DNA of 64,000 nt from Neobacillus ginsengisoli (GTDB taxonomy: Bacteria > Bacillota > Bacilli > Bacillales_B > DSM-18226): assembly GCF_030813055.1 (NCBI RefSeq), contig NZ_JAUSTW010000002.1:1-64000 (forward strand), in the 5' to 3' direction. The translations under genes and the position numbers were made by a program. The notes beneath the pieces were generated by a model. It worked only from the letters and a program-made list of their open reading frames with translations. It searched no databases and was not told the DNA's origin. Shown here piece by piece: positions 22,966 through 32,492 of this stretch (position 1 is the first letter of the stretch; each line of letters opens with the position of its first letter).

Positions 22966-24174
22966 ATGACAAAGGTGAAGAATGAGATACATTACAAAAT
23001 TTTGATTGTTGGCGGTGGGAGTGCTGGAATTACGGTTGCAGCCCGTCTCCTGCGTGAATCACACACCCTGAGAGAAAATATTGCCATTCTTGACCCCGCT
23101 ACGAAACATTATTATCAGCCATTATGGACGCTTGTCGGAGCTGGCGAAGCTGATAAATCTGTGACGCAAAGGGAGGAAGCATCCGTTATTCCGAGTGGAG
23201 CCGTGTGGGTGCAGGATGCGGTTACCGCATTTCAGCCAGATGAAAATGCTGTTATAACAGCATCTGGAAAGAAACTGCACTATGAGTATCTTGTTGTTGC
23301 GGCCGGGATTCAAATTGATTGGCATAAAATCAAAGGATTAAAAGAAAGTATTGGAAAGAATGGGGTATGTAGTAATTACTCCTTTGATTATGTTGATAGC
23401 ACATGGGAAGCGATCCGCAACTTCAAAGGGGGAACTTCCATCTTTACCAATCCGAACACTCCGGTGAAATGTGGTGGAGCCCCTCAAAAAATCATGTATT
23501 TGGCGGAAGATTATTTCAGAAAATCTGGAGTGCGCCCACACTCTTCGGTTATTTTTGTTTCAGGCAGCCCATCTATATTCAATGTAAAAAAATATGAACA
23601 GGCACTAAACAAAATAATTGAACGAAAAGAAATCGAGACACGGTTTATGCACCATCTAATTGAAATTGATGGTGAAAAAAAACAAGCGACATTCGAAAAT
23701 CTGAACACAAAAGAGCGTGTAAAAATGCAATATGACATGATTCATGTAGTACCACCGATGAGCGCCCCTGATTTTATCAAGAACAGCCCACTTGCAGCAA
23801 GTAATGGTTGGCTGAATGTAGACAAATATAGTCTGCAGCATCAATGCTTTGACAATGTATTTGGCATTGGGGACTGCACCAACCTGCCTACGTCGAAAAC
23901 GGGGGCTGCGATTCGTAAACAAGCACCCGTGCTTGTGCAAAATTTACTTCATCGGATGCGTGCCAAACCAATGGTTCATAAATATGACGGTTATACATCA
24001 TGCCCGCTTGTTACCGGATATGGACGGCTAATACTGGCTGAATTCAATTATGATTTACAGCCGCAGGAAACTTTCCCTATCAATCAGTCACGGGAGAGGT
24101 ACAGCATGTATGTATTAAAGAAAAACTTCCTTCCCGTTATGTATTGGAAGGGAATGCTCAAAGGTAGGATGTGA
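22966..24174 (+). CDS. sqr: Sulfide:quinone oxidoreductase
   Basis: Oxidises sulfide to a protein- or thiol-bound persulfide and passes the electrons to menaquinone at the membrane. The protein has 402 residues. It has an FAD-binding N-terminus (ILIVGGGSAGITVAARL), redox cysteines near residues 135 and 169 (NGVCSNYSF and PVKCGGAPQ), and the second FAD motif FGIGDCTNLPTSKT. The sequence is of the SQRDL-like type found in mitochondria and many Gram-positives. ATG 22966 follows GAGGTG. The next gene uses its product. Confidence 0.9.
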   Translation: MTKVKNEIHYKILIVGGGSAGITVAARLLRESHTLRENIAILDPATKHYYQPLWTLVGAGEADKSVTQREEASVIPSGAVWVQDAVTAFQPDENAVITASGKKLHYEYLVVAAGIQIDWHKIKGLKESIGKNGVCSNYSFDYVDSTWEAIRNFKGGTSIFTNPNTPVKCGGAPQKIMYLAEDYFRKSGVRPHSSVIFVSGSPSIFNVKKYEQALNKIIERKEIETRFMHHLIEIDGEKKQATFENLNTKERVKMQYDMIHVVPPMSAPDFIKNSPLAASNGWLNVDKYSLQHQCFDNVFGIGDCTNLPTSKTGAAIRKQAPVLVQNLLHRMRAKPMVHKYDGYTSCPLVTGYGRLILAEFNYDLQPQETFPINQSRERYSMYVLKKNFLPVMYWKGMLKGRM

Positions 24175-24231
24175 TAATGTTTTTGATGGTCATAACAAAA
24201 TAAAAGAAAGCGCTTAAAAGGAGGATGACTT

Positions 24232-25662
24232 ATGTTAATCAAATACTTTTACGATGAGAAACTGGCTCAAGCTTCATACCTTGTGGGATGTCAGGATACT
24301 GGCGAAGCGATCATTGTTGATCCGTCCCGCAATATAGAACCTTACATATTAACGGCAAGAGCTCATGGCGTGCGGATTGTGGGTGCAACGGAAACACACA
24401 TCCACGCGGACTTTTTGTCTGGTTCGCTGGAGCTAGCTTCAAGGATGGGGGCCACGTTGTATTTATCTGATGAAGGAGGGCCTAACTGGAAATATGAGTA
24501 CGCAATTGGGTATGAACACTGCTTTCTGAGGAATGGAGATGTATTTGCCATTGGAAATATCCATTTTGAGGTGATGCATACACCAGGACACACACCTGAA
24601 CATATATCTCTGCTTGTAACAGATGGCGGTGCATCTACCGAAGGCCCGATCGGCATATTTACCGGAGATTTTGTGTTTGTCGGTGATGTGGGGCGTCCCG
24701 ATTTATTAGAAAAAGCCGTGGGGGTACGCGGTTCCTCAGAAAAAATGGCACGCATAATGTATCGGTCACTAAAGCAGTTTAAAAATCTTCCTGACTATCT
24801 CCAAGTATGGCCAGGGCATGGAGCGGGCAGTGCCTGTGGAAAAGCGCTAGGAGCAGTCCCGTCGTCAACCATCGGCTATGAAAAACGGACAAATTGGGCA
24901 TTGCAATATGATAATGAGGATCGCTTTATAGAAGCGCTGTTGGCTGGACAGCCGGAGGCACCCCCTTATTTTTCAATGATGAAGCGGTTGAATAAAGAGG
25001 GGGCGCAGCAAATCCAAAGAATGGCAGTACCGCTTCGTATGGAGGTTTCGATAGATATTGTAGGGGAATGGGTGAAACAGGGAATTGTTATTGATACGCG
25101 TCCAGCCAGTGATTTTGCCGCTAAGCATATACGAGGCGTGATGAATATCCCTTATAATAAATCTTTTGTAACTTGGGCGGGATGGCTGGTGGATTATGAC
25201 AAGCCTATATATCTTCTAGCAACCAATACTGATGTGGAAGATATCGTAAATGATCTCCAGTCCATTGGATTGGATCGCATCGTTGCAACAATGGAGCCAT
25301 ATGTTATTGAGCTGGCAAGCGAATCTGATTCGCGTGTGATGAAGTATGAAGAAGTGACAATGGATCAAGTAGATGGCTCTATTCAAACAGAAGACATATA
25401 TGTACTTGATGTCCGAAGTATGGGCGAGTGGGAGGAAGGCCATATTCCGCAAGCGAAGCATGTGATGCTTGGTCATCTGCAGGAACAGTCACACACCATT
25501 CCGCATGATAAACCAATTTTAGTTTATTGCAAAACTGGCGGAAGATCTGCTATCGCTGCAAGCCTTCTGCAAGTTCATGGTTTTAAAGAAGTACAAAGTC
25601 TTGTAGGCGGTTACGAGGAATGGAGAAAACAGAAGAAGTTGCGAACCACTAGAGATTTTTAA
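24232..25662 (+). CDS. cstB: CstB-like persulfide dioxygenase-rhodanese fusion
   Basis: A 476-residue enzyme that oxidises persulfides to sulfite and can transfer sulfane sulfur. The order is a metallo-beta-lactamase domain (residues 1-230) with THIHADF (H56, H58, D60), TPGHTPEH and FTGDFVF, then a rhodanese fold without a catalytic cysteine (about 260-350), then an active rhodanese with VYCKTGGRS. This is the PDO-pseudorhodanese-rhodanese layout of S. aureus CstB. The usual second-site histidine after the Asp is Phe. AAAGGAGG precedes the ATG. Third gene of the sigma-54 operon. Confidence 0.88.
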   Translation: MLIKYFYDEKLAQASYLVGCQDTGEAIIVDPSRNIEPYILTARAHGVRIVGATETHIHADFLSGSLELASRMGATLYLSDEGGPNWKYEYAIGYEHCFLRNGDVFAIGNIHFEVMHTPGHTPEHISLLVTDGGASTEGPIGIFTGDFVFVGDVGRPDLLEKAVGVRGSSEKMARIMYRSLKQFKNLPDYLQVWPGHGAGSACGKALGAVPSSTIGYEKRTNWALQYDNEDRFIEALLAGQPEAPPYFSMMKRLNKEGAQQIQRMAVPLRMEVSIDIVGEWVKQGIVIDTRPASDFAAKHIRGVMNIPYNKSFVTWAGWLVDYDKPIYLLATNTDVEDIVNDLQSIGLDRIVATMEPYVIELASESDSRVMKYEEVTMDQVDGSIQTEDIYVLDVRSMGEWEEGHIPQAKHVMLGHLQEQSHTIPHDKPILVYCKTGGRSAIAASLLQVHGFKEVQSLVGGYEEWRKQKKLRTTRDF

Positions 25663-25732
25663 ATGAATTCTTTGAGTTTTATCATCTATGCGAAAATATT
25701 TACCATGTTTGCAAATTAGCCAATGCTTATCT

Positions 25733-25748
25733 TGAAAGGGGTTTCAAA
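25733..25748. promoter_or_regulatory. Candidate upstream activator site
   Basis: The inverted repeat TTGAAAGGGGTTTCAA lies about 75 bases upstream of the sigma-54 promoter at 25822. Enhancer sites of this kind bind the sigma-54 activator. It is a candidate only; no identical copy stands at the other promoters. Confidence 0.35.
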
Positions 25749-25821
25749 ATTTACATTCGCGGTATTCGGAATTCAATCAAGAAATTCTATAAAAATATGG
25801 CGGTTTTATAAGGCAAATAAG

Positions 25822-25837
25822 TTGGCATGAAAATTGC
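25822..25837 (+). promoter_or_regulatory. Sigma-54 promoter of the C-S lyase gene
   Basis: TTGGCATGAAAATTGC has the -24 GG and -12 GC elements at correct spacing, about 60 bases upstream of the ATG. Confidence 0.85.
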
Positions 25838-25897
25838 TTATATAAATTACGTAATGATGCATTATGCATAAGCAAACATGAGAAGGAGAGATACTTC

Positions 25898-27082
25898 ATG
25901 AAATATAATTTTGACCAAGAAATCTGTCGACTGGGCACAGACTGTGAAAAATGGGATAATATTAAAAATCAATTTGGCGTAAAGGATGTTATTCCGATGT
26001 GGGTGGCCGATATGGATTTCCAGTCTCCGCAACCTGTGATCGAAGCGTTGAAACTGCGGGTGGAGCACGGTTTCTATGGCTACGCTGTTAGATCTGGCTC
26101 CTATATGGAATCCATTGTTGATTGGCTAAAAAGAAGACATCAATGGTCCGTTAAGAAAGAATGGATTACTCACAGCCCAGGCGTGATTCCGGCCTTATCG
26201 TTGGCGATTCAATCCTTTACGAAGCCAGGAGACAAAATTATTATCCAACCGCCTGTATACCATCATTTTGCCCGTGTGATCCAAGCGACCGGCCGTGAAA
26301 TTGTAAGCAATCCGCTTGTGCTTGAAAATGGGCGTTATATCATGGATTTCGAAGACTTAGAGGCAAAGATAGATGCAACGGTAAAAATGTTGATTCTGTG
26401 CAGTCCTCATAACCCAATCGGAAGGGTTTGGAGCAAAGAAGAATTGACGAGATTGGGACAGCTTTGCATAAAGCACAACATTCTCATTGTAGCAGATGAA
26501 ATTCATTTTGATTTTGTTTATAAGACACATACTCACATTCCTTTTGCCTCTATTTCAGAAGAGTTTGCGAATCATTCCCTAACTTGCATTGCGCCAAGCA
26601 AAACTTTTAACCTGATGGGTGTGCAGACATCGAGTATTATTATTCCAAATCAGCAGCTGCGCGATAGGTACGATCAAGAACTTCATACATTATCCATTGG
26701 TTCGCCAAACATATTTGGCGCTGTTGCGTTAGAGGCAGCTTACCGCTATGGAGAAGAATGGCTGGATCAGCTCCTTGAATATTTGCAGGAAAATTTGGAG
26801 TACACTCTGAGTTACTTCAGGAACAACATTCCAGAAATCAACGTCATCCAGCCGGAAGGCACATACCTTGTATGGCTGGATTGCCGGGAATTGTGTTTTT
26901 CAGTTAAAGAATTGGATGAATTTATGTTACAAAGAGCAAGAGTTGCGATGAATGAAGGACACATTTTCGGTAGGGAAGGTGAAGGATTTATGAGGCTAAA
27001 TATTGCTTGCCCGCGTTCGATGTTAAAAGATGCGCTGGGTAGAATAGAAAATGCTATCGCTTCTTTGTGTAAAGCTCATTAA
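25898..27082 (+). CDS. patB: PatB/MalY-type cystathionine beta-lyase (C-S lyase)
   Basis: A PLP-dependent fold-type I enzyme of 394 residues that splits cysteine, cystathionine and related thioethers into sulfide or thiol, ammonia and pyruvate through 2-aminoacrylate. The PLP lysine is in IAPSKTFNLMG (about K235). The motifs VIPMWVADMDF, SPGVIPALSLAI and CSPHNPIGRVW are typical of PatB/MalY. GAAGGAGAG precedes the ATG. It stands between the sulfide-oxidising operon and the activator gene, under its own sigma-54 promoter. Confidence 0.9.
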   Translation: MKYNFDQEICRLGTDCEKWDNIKNQFGVKDVIPMWVADMDFQSPQPVIEALKLRVEHGFYGYAVRSGSYMESIVDWLKRRHQWSVKKEWITHSPGVIPALSLAIQSFTKPGDKIIIQPPVYHHFARVIQATGREIVSNPLVLENGRYIMDFEDLEAKIDATVKMLILCSPHNPIGRVWSKEELTRLGQLCIKHNILIVADEIHFDFVYKTHTHIPFASISEEFANHSLTCIAPSKTFNLMGVQTSSIIIPNQQLRDRYDQELHTLSIGSPNIFGAVALEAAYRYGEEWLDQLLEYLQENLEYTLSYFRNNIPEINVIQPEGTYLVWLDCRELCFSVKELDEFMLQRARVAMNEGHIFGREGEGFMRLNIACPRSMLKDALGRIENAIASLCKAH

Positions 27083-27142
27083 GTTGTTTTATGATAGTAT
27101 TGTTTTATTATTCTATATAACGCTAGAGCAAGGGAGGATCAT

Positions 27143-28588
27143 ATGGCAGGCTTTATTGGCATACAGCAGTTTATTCAAGACTACACTGAGAACACGGCAG
27201 AAATCCTTGGTTTGGATATAACTGTACTGGATGATAAGGGCGTTCGCATTAGCGGGACTGGCTATTATAAAGAGCTCATTGGCAAAGCGGCTCCGGAAGG
27301 ATCCTTTTTCAGAATGATATTGGAAACAGGAGAGCCTGGAGTAATAATCGATGTAAAAAAAGATGAGTCGCAATGTATGAAGTGTAAATTCGTGAATCAA
27401 TGTAAAGAACTCGCTACCATTGGATTTCCTATTGTAAAGCAAGAAAAACTAGTTGGCGTCATTGGCATGATTGGTTTTTCTCATAAACAAAAGGAGAAAA
27501 TGATTATAGAATCAGACAAGCTAATACGTTTTTTAAGCAATGTAAGTATATTGTTAGGAAATAAATTAGCAATGCTAGACCTTGGTAAAGAAAAGGGTTG
27601 CAAAATCCAAGAGGATATCCCAATCCCCCCGAAAACCATTTCTTTTGAAACCATTCTTGGTAAAGATTCCGGGCTTCAAGATGTGATTAAAAAAGCAAGA
27701 CGGATTATAAACAGCCCATCCACTGTCCTGATTAGGGGAGATAGCGGTACGGGGAAGGAATTATTAGCCAAAGCAATTCATTATGAAAGCGAGCGCCGAA
27801 TTCATCCATTTGTAGCAGTCAATTGCGCCGCCATACCTGAAAGCTTGTTGGAAAGTGAGTTGTTTGGTTATGAGGGAGGATCGTTTACCGGTTCAAGTCG
27901 GAATGGGAAAATGGGAAAATTCGAATTAGCGGACAATGGAACCATTTTTCTTGATGAAATTGGGGATATGCCTCTTTTCTTGCAACCAAAATTATTACGG
28001 GTTTTACAAGAAAAAGAGATTGAAAGAATCGGTGGAAAAAAAGCAATCGGGATTAATGTACGGGTGATTGCGGCCACTCACCGTAACTTGGAAGAAATGG
28101 TACAGAAGGGCACTTTCCGCGAGGATTTGTACTATCGTCTCAATGTCATCCCCCTCCATACTAAACCATTAAGGGAGCGGCGCGGTGATATCGTCTTATA
28201 TCTCGAACATTTCATTCAAAAGCATTGCAGGATCATGCAAAGGTACCCACTGAGACTTGACCCTATGCTGGAGCAATGGCTTATACGCTATGATTGGCCG
28301 GGCAATATACGGCAGTTGGAAAACGCCGTAGAATATATGATCAATATGGCTGAATCAGATATTATCGGCTTCAATGATTTACCTGACTATGTACTTCAAC
28401 AGGATTTTCTCTCTGTGGAGAGTGGAGGATTAAGTTTAGAACAAATGCTTTCAGAATATGAAAGAGACGTGATCCAGAGCTACTTCTTAGCTGAAAAATA
28501 TCGAAATGATAAAGAACAAATCGCCCGGGAACTACAGATTAGCCTGTCTACTCTTTATCGCAAGTTAGAAAAATATCAATTATGTTAA
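27143..28588 (+). CDS. Sigma-54-dependent activator with a Cys-rich sensor domain
   Basis: 481 residues. The N-terminal sensor (1-150) contains C78-x2-C81-x5-C87 (CMKCKFVNQC), fit for a thiol or metal/Fe-S sensor. The AAA+ domain has Walker A GDSGTGKE (199-206), Walker B GTIFLDE and the sigma-54 contact loop GSFTGS (246-251), a variant of GAFTGA. A Fis-type HTH ends the protein (EQIARELQISLSTLYRKL). It sits in the middle of a cluster with several -24/-12 promoters and is their natural activator. I recall a sigma-54 activator (CdsR) of a D-cysteine desulfhydrase gene in the B. cereus group; whether this is its orthologue is untested. Confidence 0.88.
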   Translation: MAGFIGIQQFIQDYTENTAEILGLDITVLDDKGVRISGTGYYKELIGKAAPEGSFFRMILETGEPGVIIDVKKDESQCMKCKFVNQCKELATIGFPIVKQEKLVGVIGMIGFSHKQKEKMIIESDKLIRFLSNVSILLGNKLAMLDLGKEKGCKIQEDIPIPPKTISFETILGKDSGLQDVIKKARRIINSPSTVLIRGDSGTGKELLAKAIHYESERRIHPFVAVNCAAIPESLLESELFGYEGGSFTGSSRNGKMGKFELADNGTIFLDEIGDMPLFLQPKLLRVLQEKEIERIGGKKAIGINVRVIAATHRNLEEMVQKGTFREDLYYRLNVIPLHTKPLRERRGDIVLYLEHFIQKHCRIMQRYPLRLDPMLEQWLIRYDWPGNIRQLENAVEYMINMAESDIIGFNDLPDYVLQQDFLSVESGGLSLEQMLSEYERDVIQSYFLAEKYRNDKEQIARELQISLSTLYRKLEKYQLC

Positions 28589-28798
28589 CTTCATTAAAAG
28601 TTTATTGAAATTCAAGCGGGAGAGTGCCTCAAATCATTTTCTCGCCCGGAATTTTTGAGAGGGGTGAGGACAAAAGAAGGAAGCAGAGCTGTCTTTTAAA
28701 ATAACTGAAATTTCCAAAAAGACACAAAAAGAGATTAACAGTCAGATAAGACAAGACAAATTGGATTTGAACTATGAGAGTAAATAGGGGGACACGCT

Positions 28799-30277
28799 AT
28801 GGGGAAATTAGAAGCGGAGTTAAGTAACGTCCTAGAAGAGCGAAATTCAGAAGGATCATTACACCGAAAGCTGAAATCTAGACATTTAACGATGATGGCT
28901 ATTGGCGGCGCTATTGGAACGGGATTGTTTGTATCCAGCGGATCAACGATTAGCACTGCAGGGCCGGGAGGAGCGCTCGCTGCATTCATTTTAGTCGGAA
29001 TCATGGTCTATTTTGTCATGAATAGTTTGGGAGAGCTATCGGCCTTTTTACCGGTTCCAGGGGCCTTTGACATCTATGCCTCAAGGTATGTTGATCCTGC
29101 GTTAGGCTTTGCGTTAGGTTGGAACTATTGGTATACCACCGCGATTACGGTTCCTACGGATTTGGTTGCCTCTACTCTTATAATGAAGTATTGGTTTCCA
29201 AACGTACCTTCTCTCTTGTGGAGCGCATTATTTCTGGGTTTGCTGCTAATCTTAAATATTTTATCCGTCAAGGCATATGGGGAAAGTGAATACTGGTTTG
29301 CGGGTATTAAGGTCATCTCGATTATCGTGTTTCTCGTTATTGGGGTTGCGATGATTTTTGGAATTATGGGAGGACACGCGATCGGGTTCAGTAACTTTAC
29401 CCAAGGAGATGCTCCTTTCCATGGAGGGCTTTTATCTATCTTTAGTGTAGTGCTCGTCGCTGGTTTTGCATTTCAGGGAACCGAAGTGATAGCGACAGCT
29501 GCAGGTGAAACCGATAATCCATCGAAAAACGTACCAAAAGCGATTCGTTCAATCTTTTGGCGAATCCTCATCTTCTACGTGTTAACGATATTTGTTATCG
29601 GCTTGATTATTCCTTATACTGATCCGAACCTGCTTAAAACCGGCATTAAAAATGTTTCTATCAGTCCCTTCACACTTGTTCTTCAAAGAGCCGGTTTGGC
29701 ATTTGCCGCTTCAGTCATGAATGCCGTGCTCCTTACGTCTGTTTTATCAGCAGCAAACTCAGCAATGTATGCGTCTTCACGTATGCTATGGGCATTAGCG
29801 AAAGAAGGAAAGGCACCACGCATTTTTGCACGACTTAACCAGAAGGGAATTCCCATGTTGGCTCTGTGTACGACGGCGACTTTAGGACTTGCCTCCTTTT
29901 TGGCTTCCCTTTTTGGAAATGGTTCGGTTTTTATTTGGCTGGTAAATGCTTCAGCTCTGACCGGATTTATCAAATGGTTCGGTATTGCCATTAGTCATTA
30001 CCGTTTTCGTAAGGCATATGTGGCACAAGGAAGAGATTTAAATGAATTGCCGTATAAAGCAAAATGGTACCCGCTGGGTCCGGTTATCACGATGTTATTT
30101 TTTGTGGTTTTCATTCTTGGACAGAATCTTTTTTCAGGACAACAAATCAGCTGGGCAGAAATTCTGGCGACGTATATTGGTCTTCCTATTTTCTTGCTTC
30201 TCTGGCTTAGTTATAAATTCATTAAGAAAACAAAAGTGGTCCCTCTTATGGAGTGTGATTTTGAACGTAAAGAATAG
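28799..30277 (+). CDS. Amino acid permease (APC superfamily)
   Basis: 492 residues with about twelve membrane spans. The N-terminal signature is MMAIGGAIGTGLFVSSGS; FQGTEVIATAAGETDNPSKN in span 6-7 is typical of the yeast/LysP-type amino acid transporters. The substrate cannot be read from sequence. Its place beside D-cysteine desulfhydrase and the sulfur-specific activator suggests import of a sulfur amino acid. No sigma-54 box was found in the 200 bases upstream. Confidence 0.87.
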   Translation: MGKLEAELSNVLEERNSEGSLHRKLKSRHLTMMAIGGAIGTGLFVSSGSTISTAGPGGALAAFILVGIMVYFVMNSLGELSAFLPVPGAFDIYASRYVDPALGFALGWNYWYTTAITVPTDLVASTLIMKYWFPNVPSLLWSALFLGLLLILNILSVKAYGESEYWFAGIKVISIIVFLVIGVAMIFGIMGGHAIGFSNFTQGDAPFHGGLLSIFSVVLVAGFAFQGTEVIATAAGETDNPSKNVPKAIRSIFWRILIFYVLTIFVIGLIIPYTDPNLLKTGIKNVSISPFTLVLQRAGLAFAASVMNAVLLTSVLSAANSAMYASSRMLWALAKEGKAPRIFARLNQKGIPMLALCTTATLGLASFLASLFGNGSVFIWLVNASALTGFIKWFGIAISHYRFRKAYVAQGRDLNELPYKAKWYPLGPVITMLFFVVFILGQNLFSGQQISWAEILATYIGLPIFLLLWLSYKFIKKTKVVPLMECDFERKE

Positions 30278-30375
30278 TGAGGAAAGCTGTGTGTAATGTA
30301 CAGCGCTTATTTTCAGAGGAACATTAAACACAATTCCGTTAAATAGGATTACATTAAAAAAAGAGGTGGGTTTTT

Positions 30376-30753
30376 ATGATAAAAGAAACAATCATAACCA
30401 AAGAAGCTCCCAAGGCTATCGGTCCTTATGCACAAGGTATTAAAGCAGGAAATGTAGTGTATACTTCAGGGCAGCTGCCGATTCATCCTGAAACAGGAGA
30501 AATGCCTGATAATATTGAGGAGCAAACAAGAATGTCATTGAAGAATCTTAAGCAGGTTTTAGAAGCGGCGGGAGCAAACTTACAGCAGGTAATAAAAACA
30601 ACGGTTTTTTTAAGCGATATGAATCATTTTGCCGCGATGAATCAAGTATATGGAGAATTTTTTTCCGAGAATTATCCGGCGAGAAGCGCGATTGAAGTTG
30701 CTCGTTTACCTAAAGATGCTTTGATTGAAATCGAAGCGGTTGCTATGATTTAA
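30376..30753 (+). CDS. ridA: RidA-family enamine/imine deaminase
   Basis: A 125-residue protein that hydrolyses 2-aminoacrylate and related imines formed by PLP enzymes. Motifs: KAIGPYAQGIKAGNVVYTSGQLP at the N-terminus (in part), and the RSAIEVARLPKDALIEIEAVA end, with the conserved arginine. Its neighbours, D-cysteine desulfhydrase and PatB, both release 2-aminoacrylate, so it is well placed to detoxify the cluster's own by-product. GAGGTGGG precedes the ATG. Confidence 0.92.
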   Translation: MIKETIITKEAPKAIGPYAQGIKAGNVVYTSGQLPIHPETGEMPDNIEEQTRMSLKNLKQVLEAAGANLQQVIKTTVFLSDMNHFAAMNQVYGEFFSENYPARSAIEVARLPKDALIEIEAVAMI

Positions 30754-30764
30754 TCATAATAATT

Positions 30765-30800
30765 GAAAGGAGAATGTCAGATTGATATTCTCTTTTCTTT
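30765..30800 (+). terminator. Hairpin after ridA
   Basis: GAAAGGAGAATGTC and GATATTCTCTTTTC pair imperfectly, then T-rich sequence follows. It may be a partial terminator between ridA and the desulfhydrase gene. Confidence 0.5.
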
Positions 30801-30849
30801 AATTTACATATAGCTAGTCTTAAACAGAGGATACAGGAGGAGAATTAAT

Positions 30850-31851
30850 ATGAATTTAGCACAATTTCCCAGAAAGCGGTATACACCAACATATACATCC
30901 ATTGAGAAATTACATCACTTTTCTGAAGTTCTTGGGGGACCTTCCATTTATATTAAACGAGATGATTTACTGGGGCTGACGGCTGGTGGAAATAAAACAA
31001 GAAAACTAGAGTTCCTTGTTGCGGATGCAGTGGAAAAAGGCGCGGATACGTTAATTACATGTGGAGGCATTCAATCAAATCATTGCCGTTTAACGCTGGC
31101 CGCTGCTGTTAAAGAGAAAATGAAGTGCATTCTTGTATTGGAAGAGGGGCTTTTAACCAAATCTGAGCCAGATTTTAATGGTAACTATTTTTTGTATCAT
31201 TTACTGGGCGCTGAAAAAGTCAAGGTCGTGCCTAATGGGACAGACTTGATGAAAGAAATGCAGAAAGTAGCTAAAGAGGTAACGGAAGAGGGAAATAAAC
31301 CTTATATAATTCCGGTTGGGGGATCGAATGGCATAGGTGCAACGGGATATGTTGCTTGTGCTCAGGAAATTTTGGCACAGTCCTTTGATTATGGAGTCAA
31401 TATGAATGCTGTCGTTTGTGTAAGCGGTAGCGGGGGAATGCATGCAGGTTTGGTGACTGGCTTTTATGGAAATCAAAGTAATATACCAGTAATCGGAATA
31501 AACGTAAGCAGAGCAAAAGTGGAACAAGAAGAGAAAGTTTTTCAGCTTGTTAAAGAAACTTCAGCACACATTGGCATTCCAAATTCAATCCCTCGTGAGG
31601 CTGTTACGTGTTTTGATGAGTATGTCGGACCAGGCTATGCTTTACCTACGCCTGAAATGGTGGAAGCTGTCAAGCTAATGGCAAGAACAGAAGGGATTTT
31701 GCTGGATCCAGTATATACAGGTAAAGCAGCAGCGGGGCTCATTGATTTAATACAAAAAGGCATCTTTAAGTCGGACGATAACATCCTATTTGTGCACTCT
31801 GGCGGCGCCTCAGCGTTATATGCCAATACCTCGCTCTTTATTGAAGTTTAA
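30850..31851 (+). CDS. dcyD: D-cysteine desulfhydrase (ACC deaminase family)
   Basis: A PLP enzyme of 333 residues that converts D-cysteine to sulfide, ammonia and pyruvate. The family lysine is in TAGGNKTRKLEF (about K49), followed by the CGGIQSNHCRLT block and the glycine-rich CVSGSGGMHAG. 1-aminocyclopropane-1-carboxylate deaminases are close relatives; the sulfur context favours cysteine. ACAGGAGGAG precedes the ATG. It forms a unit with the permease and RidA genes. Confidence 0.85.
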   Translation: MNLAQFPRKRYTPTYTSIEKLHHFSEVLGGPSIYIKRDDLLGLTAGGNKTRKLEFLVADAVEKGADTLITCGGIQSNHCRLTLAAAVKEKMKCILVLEEGLLTKSEPDFNGNYFLYHLLGAEKVKVVPNGTDLMKEMQKVAKEVTEEGNKPYIIPVGGSNGIGATGYVACAQEILAQSFDYGVNMNAVVCVSGSGGMHAGLVTGFYGNQSNIPVIGINVSRAKVEQEEKVFQLVKETSAHIGIPNSIPREAVTCFDEYVGPGYALPTPEMVEAVKLMARTEGILLDPVYTGKAAAGLIDLIQKGIFKSDDNILFVHSGGASALYANTSLFIEV

Positions 31852-32006
31852 TTATAATATAGTGATAGTGTGACCCGTAAAAACAAAAAAGAATGATGGG
31901 CAAGATAATATCCTCTCTTTTGTAGGGAATAATGGTTTTGGTGCAAAAGCTTTTAGCAGGGACAGAAATATTTGATTTACTTTCCTCTATTTAAATAATG
32001 AAAGAA

Positions 32007-32038
32007 AGCAAACAGAAGCTCTGTTTGCTTTTTTTTTA
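32007..32038 (+). terminator. Terminator after the desulfhydrase region
   Basis: AGCAAACAGA and the inverse TCTGTTTGCT form a 10-bp stem around AGC, followed by about nine T. Confidence 0.85.
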
Positions 32039-32054
32039 ACTCAGTTCTTGAGGA

Positions 32055-32322
32055 GAAATAGCTTGAAGAGTTTATCACAGATGCAAAACTAGTTCCTAGT
32101 CCTAGGAAGAGTTTAAGCTTGATGATAAAGGCTTTTTTAAAATGAATGATAGCAAAATTGGGAATTTCCATAGTGTGGGGTGCGCAAACAATAAGGTTTT
32201 ATAGGAGAAATTAGTTGGCATGGTTTTTGCAATATAAATGATAAGTAATAGAGAAAGGAGGGAGGAGATAGACCACCGGCTACTTCCTTTGTTGGTGAGA
32301 GTCTCAGAAAAAAATGACAACG
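32055..32322 (+). repeat. Copy 2 of the duplicated sigma-54 control region
   Basis: Near-copy of 21897-22157, including a -24/-12 promoter, AAAGGAGGGAGGAG and the first three codons of tauE, then unrelated sequence. The leader ATG is ATA and the tauE start leads to a stop after seven codons, so the copy drives no intact tauE. Confidence 0.85.
32215..32230 (+). promoter_or_regulatory. Sigma-54 promoter within the duplicated region
   Basis: TTGGCATGGTTTTTGC retains the -24/-12 spacing. Transcripts from here would reach the thioredoxin reductase-like gene. Confidence 0.75.
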
Positions 32323-32429
32323 ATATGTTTTTCTTAATCTTGAAAAGATTTTTCTCAATCGTGATAGGAAATGGGACTCATTAACCTGTATATCGTTGTA
32401 AAAATAGCGATTTTACAGAAAATTAAAAA

Positions 32430-32445
32430 TTGGCACGAAAATTGC
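32430..32445 (+). promoter_or_regulatory. Sigma-54 promoter of the thioredoxin reductase/thioredoxin operon
   Basis: TTGGCACGAAAATTGC is a near-perfect consensus with correct spacing, 48 bases upstream of the ATG. It is the second -24/-12 box in front of this operon. Confidence 0.88.
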
Positions 32446-32492
32446 AAATAATATTCATGAATAGAGAGATTAGCACAACGAGGAGGTAAGTG

